Shown here: positions 18,645 to 27,243 of the stretch, piece by piece
Numbering within the stretch: the stretch's first letter is position 1
Layout of the letters: each line of letters begins with the position of its first letter
Assembly: GCF_004293625.1 (NCBI RefSeq)
Contig: NZ_CP033040.1
Coordinates: 558,001 to 622,000 of the forward strand
DNA from: Thiomicrorhabdus indica
GTDB taxonomy: Bacteria > Pseudomonadota > Gammaproteobacteria > Thiomicrospirales > Thiomicrospiraceae
DNA length: 64,000 nucleotides
Reading direction: 5' to 3'
Notes under the pieces: generated by a model
Databases searched by the model: none
Told to the model about the DNA's origin: nothing
What the model saw: only the letters and a program-made list of their open reading frames with translations
Made by a program: the position numbers and the translations under genes

Positions 18645-20387
18645 ATGTCATCTGTGATTGAAGTTGTCTGGTTTAAACGTGATTTGAGAATAGAAGATCA
18701 TGCGCCACTAGTCGAAGCTTGTAAAAGAGCGGAGTATAACGGGACAGCGGTGTTAGCGCTCTATGTGATTGAACCTGAAATTTGGCTGGCGGCCGATGCA
18801 TCTTGGCGTCAATGGCAATTTGTTGAAGATTGCATTCAAGAGCTAGAAGTGCTTTTGAACAAGATTGGAATTCCATTTTTAAAGGCCTTTGGTCATGCTG
18901 AAAACGTGTTGGCCTTGTTGGCTCAACGTTTTTCCATTGCCAATGTTTGGAGTCATCAAGAAACTGGCAACGCTATAACGTTTAAGCGGGATTTGAGCAT
19001 AAAAAAGTTCTGTAAAGCGCATGCGATTCCATGGATTGAGAGCCTTCAACATCCTGTGCAACGTGCAGGGATTAATCGAGATCATTATCACGAATTTAGC
19101 CAAGCGTTTTTTGACCGGCCGGTAGAAAAACCTCCAGTGATATCGGGGGAATTATGGCAACGGCAAAAAGCCTTCTTTCAAGCGTGTGATGCAAGTTTAA
19201 GTGAGGCGCTTGAAGCCATCGCACCCATGCCGATGCAAGAATTTTGGCAACAGCTTCGGGCGAGAGCTTACCCGAGAGAATCAACCCAGCGTGGTGGGCG
19301 TGAGAGAGGTTTACGTTGTTTACACCGAATTTTAAACAATCATGGGAAGGGGTATTTAGCCACTTTGGCAAAACCGTTTGAAGGTGCAACAGGTTCTTCT
19401 CGTTTGAGTCCGCATTTGGCTTGGGGCAGTTTGTCGATTCGAGAGGTTATTCATGCAACTTTGACGCAGATCCAGTCAATTAGCGAGTTAAGTTCCGCGG
19501 TCGACGGGCAAAAAGCCAGCACGCGTGATTTGCGGGCATTGCTATCACGATTGTTTTGGCAAAGTCATTTCATGCAAAAACTCGAAGCGGAAGCAGATAT
19601 GGAATTTCATGCACTGCATCCGTTATATAAGGATTTGCGGCCTTGGAATGCGCAAGATGAACGTCAGCAAATGGTATTGTGGGCTTGGCAAAATGCTCAA
19701 ACTGGCATGCCGATGGTGGACGCATGCATGCGTTGTCTTCAGCAAACTGGTTGGTTGCCGTTTCGGATGCGAGCAATGGTTGTCAGTTATGCCGCTTATC
19801 AATTGTGGTTGCCATGGCAGAAATTTGCGCCTTTTTTAGGGGCTTTGTTCACGGATTATGAACCGGGGATTCATTATTCCCAAGTACAGATGCAATCCGG
19901 CACAACCGGCATTAACCAAATGCGAGTTTACAATCCGGTGAAGCAGGCAAAAGATCATGATTCACACGGGCGTTTTATTGCCAAATGGATTCCAGCTTTG
20001 GCCTCATTACCATTGGAATTTCGATTTGAGCCGTGGCGATTGTCGCCGGAGCAACAAGAGCGTTTTGATTGCGTGTTGGGGCGAGATTATCCATGGCCGA
20101 TTGTGGATCATGAAGAAGCCGCCAAAGTAGCCAAAAAACGATTGGCAGAGGTTCGTAAAGACCCAAATGCAAAACGGCTCAGCCAAGCGGTGTTTTTGAA
20201 ACATGGCAGTCGTTTGAGTAAAGAACAGCGTCGATGGACGCGAACTGGTAAGAAAACTTCGAAACCAAGCTCGCGTAAAAAGTCACCGGCCGGTACTTGT
20301 GCCCGAATGGGTACTTGTGCCCGAATGGGTACTTGTGCCCGTATGGGTAAGAATGCTGTGCCGGATGCACAAATGTCGTTGTTTTAA
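18645..20387 (+). CDS. cryptochrome/photolyase family protein
   Basis: The ATG at 18645 gives 580 residues. The N-terminal antenna domain starts IEVVWFKRDLRIEDHAPL. The FAD-binding half has SRLSPHLAWGSLSIREV, RLFWQSHFMQKLE, GMPMVDACMRCLQQTGWLPFRMRAMVVSYAAYQLWLPW and SQVQMQSGTTGINQMRVYNPVKQAKDHD. It would repair DNA in the light or act as a blue-light receptor; the subclass is uncertain. The C-terminal tail carries three GTCARM units encoded by an 18-bp tandem repeat next to the ACCGGCCGGT palindrome, probably an insertion into a tolerant tail. A DUF2256 gene follows, as is usual for this subfamily. Confidence 0.85.
   Translation: MSSVIEVVWFKRDLRIEDHAPLVEACKRAEYNGTAVLALYVIEPEIWLAADASWRQWQFVEDCIQELEVLLNKIGIPFLKAFGHAENVLALLAQRFSIANVWSHQETGNAITFKRDLSIKKFCKAHAIPWIESLQHPVQRAGINRDHYHEFSQAFFDRPVEKPPVISGELWQRQKAFFQACDASLSEALEAIAPMPMQEFWQQLRARAYPRESTQRGGRERGLRCLHRILNNHGKGYLATLAKPFEGATGSSRLSPHLAWGSLSIREVIHATLTQIQSISELSSAVDGQKASTRDLRALLSRLFWQSHFMQKLEAEADMEFHALHPLYKDLRPWNAQDERQQMVLWAWQNAQTGMPMVDACMRCLQQTGWLPFRMRAMVVSYAAYQLWLPWQKFAPFLGALFTDYEPGIHYSQVQMQSGTTGINQMRVYNPVKQAKDHDSHGRFIAKWIPALASLPLEFRFEPWRLSPEQQERFDCVLGRDYPWPIVDHEEAAKVAKKRLAEVRKDPNAKRLSQAVFLKHGSRLSKEQRRWTRTGKKTSKPSSRKKSPAGTCARMGTCARMGTCARMGKNAVPDAQMSLF
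20285..20348 (+). repeat. palindrome plus 18-bp tandem repeat
   Basis: ACCGGCCGGT (20285-20294) runs into three copies of GTACTTGTGCCCGAATGG (20293-20310, 20311-20328, 20329-20346; the third has TATGG). The repeat stays in frame in the cryptochrome gene. A two-unit inverted relative lies at 35256-35300. Confidence 0.85.
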
Positions 20388-20456
20388 GACACGCAGTCGA
20401 CTATGTGGTTTGCATTGGCAACTTTCAAATAATTTTTGACTGTTAAAGAGGTTTTG

Positions 20457-20615
20457 ATGGCACACAAAAAATTGCAACTTCCTGAGAAAATTTGCGAAGT
20501 TTGTCAAAAATCGTTTGCATGGCGAAAGAAATGGGCGCGAGACTGGGAGCAGGTGAAATATTGTTCTGAACGCTGTCGTCGAAATACGAAAAAAACAACG
20601 AATGAGCGGTTTTGA
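20457..20615 (+). CDS. DUF2256 small zinc-ribbon-like protein
   Basis: A 52-residue protein with four cysteines in a CxxC...CxxxC pattern ([10 protein letters not shown] and YCSERCRRN) and conserved RKKWARDWE. This matches DUF2256 proteins, which are regularly encoded next to cryptochrome/photolyase genes. Its function is unknown; it may be a metal-binding accessory of the upstream photolyase. AAAGAGG precedes the ATG with good spacing. The gene ends seven bases before the exonuclease gene. Confidence 0.85.
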   Translation: MAHKKLQLPEKICEVCQKSFAWRKKWARDWEQVKYCSERCRRNTKKTTNERF

Positions 20616-20621
20616 TGACTG

Positions 20622-22325
20622 ATGACAATCTCTATCGAAGACAGTAAGCACTTAATGAATGCAACGATTCATGGCTTTCCAGAATCCATGGTTTTGCTCG
20701 ATGTCGAGACAACTGGCGGTAAAGCAACTCGTGACCGCATTATTGAAATTGGCCTGCTGGTGGTAGAAAAGGGCGTTGTGGTGAAAACCTGGCAGACGTT
20801 TGTCAACCCTCAAACGCCTGTGCCTCCTTGGATTCAAAAGTTGACAGCTATTCGTACAGAAATGCTGCAAGATGCCCCAAGCTTTGACGAGATAGCTCCT
20901 ATGATTCAGGGCGTTTGTGAGGGGCGTGTGTTGGTCGCACACAATGCTCGTTTTGATTACGGCTTTTTGAAAAATGAATTTAAGCGTTTGAATCAATCTT
21001 TTCAGGTGAAAACTTTGTGCTCGGTCAAATTGTTACGACGCTTTTATGCGCAATATGCTCGGCATGGTTTAGACCAAGTGATTCAGCGGTTAGGCGTGAC
21101 TGTGGAAAATCGTCACCGAGCGCTAGACGATGCCAAGGTGATTTGGCAATTGTTTGTGCAGATATCGAAAAATTTTGAGGCGGATGATATTGCGGCGGTT
21201 TGTCAGGGGTTTCTGCAAAAGCCAGCGGTGCCGGCGAATTTGGAAGCGATACAAATCAGCCGTTTACCTAACCGGCCGGGAATTTATCGATTTTGGCAAG
21301 AGGATAAATTGCTGTACGTGGGAAAATCGGTGCGAATTCGTGATCGTGTGATGAGCCACTTTACGCAAGATCATGCCGTGGCGAAAGATTTGCAAATGAG
21401 CAGCAAAATCACTGACATTGATTTTGAAGAAACACCGAGTGATTTTGGCGCGCAATTATTGGAAAACTATTTGGTTAAAACTCAGCGCCCCATGCATAAC
21501 CAACGGCTTAAAAAGCTGACCAAGCTTTATCAAGTGCGTTTGAATTTGGATGAACAGGGGTATTTGCGCTGCGAATTAAATGTTGCACAGCAGCAATTAT
21601 TTGATGAAGACCGCGCTTCTATGCAAAGTGCTTGCAGTGAATCAGCGAATGAGTCTAATCAAGCTGTGTTTGGGTTGTTTCGTTCTCGTCGTCAAGCCCA
21701 GCAATGGATGGAAAAGGCGTGTAGCCGTTTTCAACTTTGTCCGCGTTTGACGGGGTTGGAAAATAAAAAATCAGGGCCTTGTTTTGCGATGCAGTTGAAG
21801 AAATGTTTGGGCGCTTGCTGCCAAAAAGAACCTACGGCTTCCTACAATTTTCGGGTTGAACAGGCATTCGACAAACTTAAACAGCAAGTCTGGCCTTGGC
21901 CGGAGCCGGTCGTGGTGGTTGAGCAAGCCACACCCATCCGAGTGATGAGTAAAGAAGCCAGGCGAGACATCCGTGTCAGTCAGGTTTCATGCGAAGAAAA
22001 TCAAAATTGGTATCACTTTCATGTATTGGATCAATGGCGGTATTTACAGAGGTTTACCGATGAGCAAGCGCTACAGGATTGGTTGGTCGATTTTCAAGGT
22101 ACTCAATTGGAGGAGTGGCATTCGCCGATACGTTCAGTGAATCACTTGGATAAATCAGAGCCTCTCGGAGCATCTCTTGGGGCATCGGCCAATTTGGCCA
22201 ACGGAGAATGTTTTGATTTGGATGCGTATTTGATTCTGATTCGATTTTTAATGAAATCACCCCTGCCGGAAGCCTTGAAAGTGATTCCGGTGTCAGATTT
22301 TTTGGCTAAGGCTATACATAATTAA
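20622..22325 (+). CDS. DnaQ-like 3'-5' exonuclease fused to GIY-YIG (UvrC-N-like) nuclease
   Basis: 567 residues. The N-terminal DEDDh exonuclease (about 20-185) has DVETTGGKATRDRIIEIG, VAHNARFDYGFL and HRALDDAKV. The GIY-YIG domain (about 215-300) has RPGIYRFWQEDKLLYVGKSVRIRDRVMSHF, followed by a region resembling the DnaQ/Cho-type proteins with a cysteine cluster (GPCFAMQLKKCLGACC). Such fusions are thought to act in nucleotide-excision-type repair. It lies inside the photolyase cluster and probably shares the cryptochrome transcript. An internal ATG at 20654 could also be the start. Confidence 0.85.
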   Translation: MTISIEDSKHLMNATIHGFPESMVLLDVETTGGKATRDRIIEIGLLVVEKGVVVKTWQTFVNPQTPVPPWIQKLTAIRTEMLQDAPSFDEIAPMIQGVCEGRVLVAHNARFDYGFLKNEFKRLNQSFQVKTLCSVKLLRRFYAQYARHGLDQVIQRLGVTVENRHRALDDAKVIWQLFVQISKNFEADDIAAVCQGFLQKPAVPANLEAIQISRLPNRPGIYRFWQEDKLLYVGKSVRIRDRVMSHFTQDHAVAKDLQMSSKITDIDFEETPSDFGAQLLENYLVKTQRPMHNQRLKKLTKLYQVRLNLDEQGYLRCELNVAQQQLFDEDRASMQSACSESANESNQAVFGLFRSRRQAQQWMEKACSRFQLCPRLTGLENKKSGPCFAMQLKKCLGACCQKEPTASYNFRVEQAFDKLKQQVWPWPEPVVVVEQATPIRVMSKEARRDIRVSQVSCEENQNWYHFHVLDQWRYLQRFTDEQALQDWLVDFQGTQLEEWHSPIRSVNHLDKSEPLGASLGASANLANGECFDLDAYLILIRFLMKSPLPEALKVIPVSDFLAKAIHN

Positions 22326-22343
22326 GGTTTTTAAACGATTACC

Positions 22344-23258
22344 ATGTTTATTGTTCAATTAAACAATTCAACCGAACCGACACCACAAGCGCTTTTGCAA
22401 CAGCCCATTCAGCAGAGTTTTGCTTGTCAGGGGTTTCTTGAAGTGACTCAATCAGGTGACGATTTTTCAGGTAGTAGCCGTGACAAACAAACTTTACCGG
22501 CCGGTAAAGAGTTGGTCTCAATTGAAAAGCGTTTTGCAACCATGGCTTTGCAGCTTGCGCCTAGTCGTCGAAGCGCGATTGAGCGATTGCAAGCATTGGA
22601 TGTCAAAGCTTATGCCAACACTCGCAATCACCTGGATGGGGCCATCACAAAATTGTCCGCGTTTATTGAAAATGGATTAATTTCCGAGCAAGAAATTATT
22701 GGTTTTTTGCAAGATCGCTTAGGGCAAAGTTGGTCAACGGCTTATCGATTTGTACAGCAGTTGAGTTGGCGAGAATTCTTTCAGCAAAAATGGCATCGAG
22801 ATTACATGTCGCCCATGCTCGCGCAACAGGCTTATAAAACCGGTTGGCAAGAAGAGGATTATCAACGGCAGATGCCGAGCTTTATTATGCAAGCAGAAAC
22901 CGATTCAGCATTCATCAATCAGTTGATTCAGGAATTGCAAAGCACCGGTTTTTTACACAATCATGGACGTTTGTATTTGGCTAGCTATATTGTGCACTGG
23001 TGCCAAGTTCATTGGAAAACGGGTGCTCAGTGGATGTTGCAGTATTTGGTGGATGGGAACTTGGCCAGCAATCACTTTTCATGGCAGTGGGTGGCCAGCA
23101 CCAACAGTCCAAAGCCTTACATTTTTAATTTGGAAAATGCCCAGAGGTTTTGTGGCGAGCGCTATGACACTGCAGTGGCCAGCAACCCGAGTTTGGCGGC
23201 CAGTTATGAAGAACTCCATGAGCGGCTGTTTCCTAACTTGGAGAGCAGTCAAAAATGA
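22344..23258 (+). CDS. FAD-binding-domain-only photolyase/cryptochrome-like protein
   Basis: 304 residues, about half the normal photolyase length. It corresponds to the C-terminal FAD-binding helical domain only: QQLSWREFFQQKWHRDY, GFLHNHGRLYLASYIVHWCQVHWKTGAQWM and DGNLASNHFSWQWVASTNSPKPYIFNLENAQRF match photolyase motifs (WREF, N.R, DGDxASNxxxWQW). No N-terminal antenna domain precedes these motifs. It overlaps the next gene by ATGA, and that gene looks like the missing alpha/beta domain. Together they may form a split photolyase with reversed domain order. Confidence 0.75.
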   Translation: MFIVQLNNSTEPTPQALLQQPIQQSFACQGFLEVTQSGDDFSGSSRDKQTLPAGKELVSIEKRFATMALQLAPSRRSAIERLQALDVKAYANTRNHLDGAITKLSAFIENGLISEQEIIGFLQDRLGQSWSTAYRFVQQLSWREFFQQKWHRDYMSPMLAQQAYKTGWQEEDYQRQMPSFIMQAETDSAFINQLIQELQSTGFLHNHGRLYLASYIVHWCQVHWKTGAQWMLQYLVDGNLASNHFSWQWVASTNSPKPYIFNLENAQRFCGERYDTAVASNPSLAASYEELHERLFPNLESSQK

Positions 23259-23833
23259 ATAAGCAGGTGACAGTGAACAGTGAGCTTTGTTTGCAGGATT
23301 GGTTTCTAGGAAAATCCAATGTTCTTTGGTTACAACCGGATGCTTTGTACAAAGCGTTTGCGATGGTAGACAAAGATGAGGCCGGCTTGCAGAAGGTTAC
23401 AAGTTTACCGGCCGGTATAGATGGGGCTATTTTTATCTGGGACGGCGCTTTTTTTAGTCAGAGCAAAATTGGCGAGAATCGGCAGTTGTTTTTGTGGCAA
23501 GCGTTAGAAGCGTTTGCACAAGAGTTAGGTGAACGATTGTTGGTGATTCAAGCGCCTATGCAAATGACGGTGACGGCGTTGATGATGCAATCGATGACTG
23601 TGCATACTCATCGTTCCGTATTAACAGAACCTTTATTTCAGATGGTTCAAAGCCTGCAACAACTGCCTTTTTATCCGGCGCAAGTGAAATGGGTAAAATC
23701 GGAACATTGGATCGATTACCCCAAAGCTTTACCGGCCGGTTTCTTTAAGTTTTGGAAAACGGCTGAAAAACAGTTATTCCCTAGCGCTGATGCTTCACCG
23801 AGCACCTCGCAGAAACAGCGTCCACATAAATAG
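23255..23833 (+). CDS. putative split photolyase alpha/beta-domain partner
   Basis: 192 residues with no clear motif. The pattern is that of the photolyase N-terminal Rossmann-like domain: GAIFIWDGAFFSQSKIGENRQLFLWQALEAFAQELGERLLVIQ resembles the first strand and helix, and a later PKALPAGFFKFWKTAE resembles the segment before the FAD domain. It is translationally coupled (ATGA) to the FAD-domain gene. Two ACCGGCCGGT palindromes encode LPAG in it. The homology is an inference from layout and remote similarity. Its stop TAG overlaps a TAGTCGACTA palindrome. Confidence 0.5.
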   Translation: MNKQVTVNSELCLQDWFLGKSNVLWLQPDALYKAFAMVDKDEAGLQKVTSLPAGIDGAIFIWDGAFFSQSKIGENRQLFLWQALEAFAQELGERLLVIQAPMQMTVTALMMQSMTVHTHRSVLTEPLFQMVQSLQQLPFYPAQVKWVKSEHWIDYPKALPAGFFKFWKTAEKQLFPSADASPSTSQKQRPHK

Positions 23834-23857
23834 TCGACTAAATAGGTGCTGAGAAAA

Positions 23858-25510
23858 ATGCTGCCAAATTGGAAATTCGACTTTAAGTTTGACCGGCCGG
23901 TAAGAAAGCTGGGTTTGATTTTGGGTGATCAATTAAATCAGCAATTAGTCTCGCGGTTGAATCCTTCTCAAGACGCAATTTTGATGTTGGAAGTGTTGAG
24001 TGAATCTCGGCAACCTACGTCAAGTTGGCAAAGAACCACTCTGTTTTTGTCGGCAATGCGCCATTTTGCCGACGATTTAAAACAGACTTGGTCAGAAAGT
24101 GCCATGCATTACGTGACAATTTCACATGGTTGTCCAGATTTTGAGCAAGGTCTTCAGGCGTTTTTTCAATCGTATCAAATGGCTTTTCCCAATGAGTCTT
24201 TACCGGCATTGGAATGTGTACTTGCTGGGGATGATTCGATTAAGCAGTCAATCGACACGTTTGCGCACTCGAATGGGGTGGCGTTGCAATGGTTGGCAGA
24301 TGAGCACTTTATTAGCGAACCCGGGCAATTTCAACGTTGGCTGTCTGGGCGAAAACAACCGAGAATGGAATATTACTATCGATTGCTGCGTCAGCAAACC
24401 GGTTATTTGATGCAAGGAGTTGAGGGGCAGCAATCGTCCAAATCGCAACCTGTCGGTGGCCAATGGAACTACGACAAGGATAACCGCAAAAGTTTTGGAA
24501 AATCCGGGCCTGAGAACGTGCCCGAAGTTCGTCTGTTTGAACTCGATGAAGTGACTGGTTCAGTCGTGGAGACGCTTGTCGAACTGGTGGATAAAAAGGT
24601 TTTGTCTTTGGCTGGTGAGCCTTTAAAACTTGAAAATTTGACACAAAAGGGGTGGTTTTGGCCTCTCACTCGAGCGCAGGCTTTACTGGTGTTAGAGGAT
24701 TTTGTTGGCCACCGCTTAGCGCAGTTTGGTGATTTTCAAGATGCCATGTGGCAAGACCAACCGTGGTTGTTTCATTCTCGGGTTTCTTCGGCTTTGAATA
24801 TGAAGTTACTTGATCCACGCGAAGTGATCGAAGCCGCGATTGAGGCCTTCGAAAAAAATGAGGCGCCCCTGAACGCGGTGGAGGGATTTGTGCGCCAGAT
24901 TTTGGGGTGGCGAGAGTATATTCGTGGACTTTATTGGAGCTATCGCAAAGATTGGTTTCAGGCGAATCACTTGAATGCGCAACGCGATTTGCCCAGTTTT
25001 TTCTGGACAGGAAAAACTCAGATGAACTGTCAATCTCAGGCGGTTTCTCAGGTTTTGCAGACCGGCTATGGACACCATATTCAACGCTTAATGGTTACAG
25101 GTCTGTTTTCACTGCTTTATGGCGTTAAGCCTCAACAGATTCACGAATGGTACTTAGGCTTATTTGTCGATGCGATTGCTTGGGTGGAAATTCCAAATAC
25201 CATCGGCATGAGTCAATTTGCTGATGGTGGGATTGTGGGCTCAAAACCTTATATTGCCAGTGGTGCTTACATTCAGAAAATGTCGAACTATTGCCAGAAG
25301 TGCATTTACAATCCAAAATTACCGGCCGGTGAAAAAGCCTGTCCGATTAGCACGTTATATTGGGAATTTATTGCTCGTCATCAATCTTTACTGGACGGTC
25401 ATCCGCGATTGGGAATGCAGTGGCGAAATTGGCAAAACAAAAGCGATGAACAGCAATTTGCGATTCGAAATCGTGCACGATGGTTGTTTGAAAATATAGA
25501 CGTTGTTTAA
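23858..25510 (+). CDS. iron-sulfur bacterial (6-4) photolyase (FeS-BCP / PhrB type)
   Basis: The ATG at 23858 is chosen (a GTG at 23846 is possible), giving 550 residues. The N-terminal LGLILGDQLNQQL is typical of photolyase-related FeS-BCP proteins. Four cysteines at about 391, 479, 482 and 495 have spacing 88-3-13, the same as the [4Fe-4S] ligands of Agrobacterium PhrB. Other family motifs are RQILGWREYIRGLYW, GYGHHIQRLMVTG, NTIGMSQFADGG and KPYIASGAYIQKMSNYC. It should repair (6-4) photoproducts with FAD and a ribolumazine-type antenna. It lies 24 bp behind the split photolyase pair. Confidence 0.9.
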   Translation: MLPNWKFDFKFDRPVRKLGLILGDQLNQQLVSRLNPSQDAILMLEVLSESRQPTSSWQRTTLFLSAMRHFADDLKQTWSESAMHYVTISHGCPDFEQGLQAFFQSYQMAFPNESLPALECVLAGDDSIKQSIDTFAHSNGVALQWLADEHFISEPGQFQRWLSGRKQPRMEYYYRLLRQQTGYLMQGVEGQQSSKSQPVGGQWNYDKDNRKSFGKSGPENVPEVRLFELDEVTGSVVETLVELVDKKVLSLAGEPLKLENLTQKGWFWPLTRAQALLVLEDFVGHRLAQFGDFQDAMWQDQPWLFHSRVSSALNMKLLDPREVIEAAIEAFEKNEAPLNAVEGFVRQILGWREYIRGLYWSYRKDWFQANHLNAQRDLPSFFWTGKTQMNCQSQAVSQVLQTGYGHHIQRLMVTGLFSLLYGVKPQQIHEWYLGLFVDAIAWVEIPNTIGMSQFADGGIVGSKPYIASGAYIQKMSNYCQKCIYNPKLPAGEKACPISTLYWEFIARHQSLLDGHPRLGMQWRNWQNKSDEQQFAIRNRARWLFENIDVV

Positions 25511-25609
25511 GGAATCTCCGGTTGAACCAGAGGTTCCTTAAGTGCTCTTTAGGGATTGAACGATCTTTAGAATATTACTCAATACTAAGCCTGTTTGAAG
25601 GAGAGAAAA

Positions 25610-26050
25610 ATGGCATTAACAGTGAATGATTTTCGGTTGATTGAATCGGATTATGGCTATGCCAAAAAGGTACGTTACACTTTGGGACATCTTTTTGGAT
25701 TGCGTACGCCCAGCTGTTTGCCTGAGTTGCTGTTACAAGGTTCTCCTGATGAGGTGGATGTGGTGATGCGATTGTTGCAGGCCTTTGCCGAAACAAAAAC
25801 GCAAAATCATCGCTTGCGAGAGATTGCTGAAAAAGGGCTGAGAGAATTTGAGTTAGAACAGGCGTTTGAAGAGGGACGACAGTATGCGATTAAGCAACCG
25901 ATGCAAATGTTGAAAGATCACGGTCTGAATTGGCGTTACAGTAAAAATCCTTACCAAACAGGCAAAGTCGCAACCGATCAGGAAAAGTTTGAGGCGTGGA
26001 GCAATGGATTTAAAGCGCATTTTGATGTCGCTTGCTGTGAGGCTTGGTAA
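25610..26050 (+). CDS. conserved hypothetical protein
   Basis: The ATG at 25610 is chosen because AAGGAG lies six bases before it; an upstream TTG is not needed. 146 residues, mostly helical and charged, starting ALTVNDFRLIESDYGYAKK and with no signal or membrane segment. Two adjacent cysteines occur near the end (VACCEAW). I do not recognise the family. It follows the (6-4) photolyase after a hairpin and has its own leader, so it may be separate from the repair cluster. Confidence 0.6.
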   Translation: MALTVNDFRLIESDYGYAKKVRYTLGHLFGLRTPSCLPELLLQGSPDEVDVVMRLLQAFAETKTQNHRLREIAEKGLREFELEQAFEEGRQYAIKQPMQMLKDHGLNWRYSKNPYQTGKVATDQEKFEAWSNGFKAHFDVACCEAW

Positions 26051-26077
26051 GTAAACCTCACAGGTTTTCTGGGAGGT

Positions 26078-26665
26078 TTAGGAGAGAGGGTACTTAACTT
26101 GAATTCCGCTAAGACCACAGTAACCTTCAGGGTTTTTTTCTAAGTAGCGCTGGTGCTCTTCTTCAGCGCGATTGTAGTTTTTTAGTGGTTCGATTTCTGT
26201 GGTGATTTTGCCATATTTGTTTTCGGTTAACGCTCGCTGGTAGGTTTGCAAACTTTTCTCTGCCACTTCTCTTTGCTGTTCTGTGGTGTAGTAGATACCG
26301 CTGCGATAATTGCTACCAATATCATTCCCCTGGCGATCACCTTGTGTTGGGTTATGTCCTTCCCAAAAAACTTTCAGCAATGACTCTAAGCTGACTTTTT
26401 TCGGGTCAAACGTAACCCTGACCACTTCTGCATGGTTACGAATTTTACTTAAACCTGCGGTAATTGCGCGCTCTGTGGCAAGTACCGACTTGTAATTGGT
26501 ACGCAGCATTTCACCGTTAGCATAGCCCACTTCGACCGATTCGACGCCAAAGTGACGGCGAACTCGTCTTTCGGCTCCCCAGAAACATCCCATGCCAAAG
26601 GCAATTTCTTCTAAATGATTCGCTAAATTTTGTGGATTTGCATGAGTAGGGTGTTGGTGTTTCAT
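26078..26665 (-). CDS. msrA: peptide methionine sulfoxide reductase A
   Basis: A 195-residue MsrA. The catalytic Cys27 lies in AFGMGCFWGAERRV. Family signatures are EVGYANGE, HAEVVRVTFDP, FWEGHNPTQGDRQGNDIGSNYRSGIYYTTEQQ and AEEEHQRYLEKNPEGYCG. It reduces methionine-S-sulfoxide in proteins. Together with the peroxiredoxin gene 12 bp upstream and pdxH it forms a minus-strand group suited to photo-oxidative stress. Confidence 0.93.
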   Translation of the reverse strand: MKHQHPTHANPQNLANHLEEIAFGMGCFWGAERRVRRHFGVESVEVGYANGEMLRTNYKSVLATERAITAGLSKIRNHAEVVRVTFDPKKVSLESLLKVFWEGHNPTQGDRQGNDIGSNYRSGIYYTTEQQREVAEKSLQTYQRALTENKYGKITTEIEPLKNYNRAEEEHQRYLEKNPEGYCGLSGIQVKYPLS

Positions 26666-26677
26666 AATTCATCAATC

Positions 26678-27220
26678 CTATGAATGATCCGATTTCCAGT
26701 TCGATTGAGCCTTTTTCAAATCGTTTAAAACGTCTAAAACATGGGTGTCTGGATCCACATTTCGGTAAGTATGCGTAATTATACCCTTTGGATTGATAAT
26801 AAAACTATGTCGTTTCGCTAAACGTACTATTCCTAAATTGAGCATGGCATCATAACGCGCGGCAGCAATTGCACCAGGGTCTGCGAGCAATTGAAATGGT
26901 AATCGATGCTTTTTTGCAAATTCTTGATGGCTTTCAACGTTATCGATGCTGATGCCTAAAATGGTGGCTTGCTGCTCAATCAGTTTATTAATGTTGTCGC
27001 GAAAACTACAGGCCTCGGTGGTACAACCTGGGGTGTTATTTTTAGGGTAAAAATACAGTACGATCCATTTTCCTTTCAATTCAGATAGGGTGACGGCTTG
27101 GTTGTTTTGGTCGGTGAGAGTGAAGTCGGGTGCAGCGTCTCCTGCTTTGAGTTCTGCATGCGCTTGCCAGCTTAACAGTGAAGCAATGGTAAACACTAAA
27201 ATGGTGAATAGTTTTTTCAT
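26678..27220 (-). CDS. secreted peroxiredoxin (Bcp/PrxQ type)
   Basis: 180 residues with an N-terminal signal peptide (MKKLFTILVFTIASLLSWQAHA). A thioredoxin-fold peroxiredoxin follows. The peroxidatic Cys66 and a second cysteine five residues later (TPGCTTEACSFRD) are the PrxQ/Bcp arrangement. The export signal is unusual for Bcp and implies periplasmic peroxide removal. It lies between msrA and pdxH on the same strand. Confidence 0.88.
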   Translation of the reverse strand: MKKLFTILVFTIASLLSWQAHAELKAGDAAPDFTLTDQNNQAVTLSELKGKWIVLYFYPKNNTPGCTTEACSFRDNINKLIEQQATILGISIDNVESHQEFAKKHRLPFQLLADPGAIAAARYDAMLNLGIVRLAKRHSFIINPKGIITHTYRNVDPDTHVLDVLNDLKKAQSNWKSDHS

Positions 27221-27243
27221 AAAAACCTCTCTTAACTAAAGGG

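Noticed and set aside
20293-20346. Tandem 18-bp repeat considered as a CRISPR array
   Set aside because: Units are directly adjacent with no spacers and stay in a coding frame.
20283-20651. Minus-strand frame with THSGTS repeats over the cryptochrome tail
   Set aside because: It is the reverse reading of the 18-bp tandem repeat and covers the DUF2256 gene; the plus-strand genes have clear motifs.
22313-22318. Single TATACA before the FAD-domain gene as another light operator
   Set aside because: No partner hexamers at N5 or N15, so it is likely chance in AT-rich DNA.
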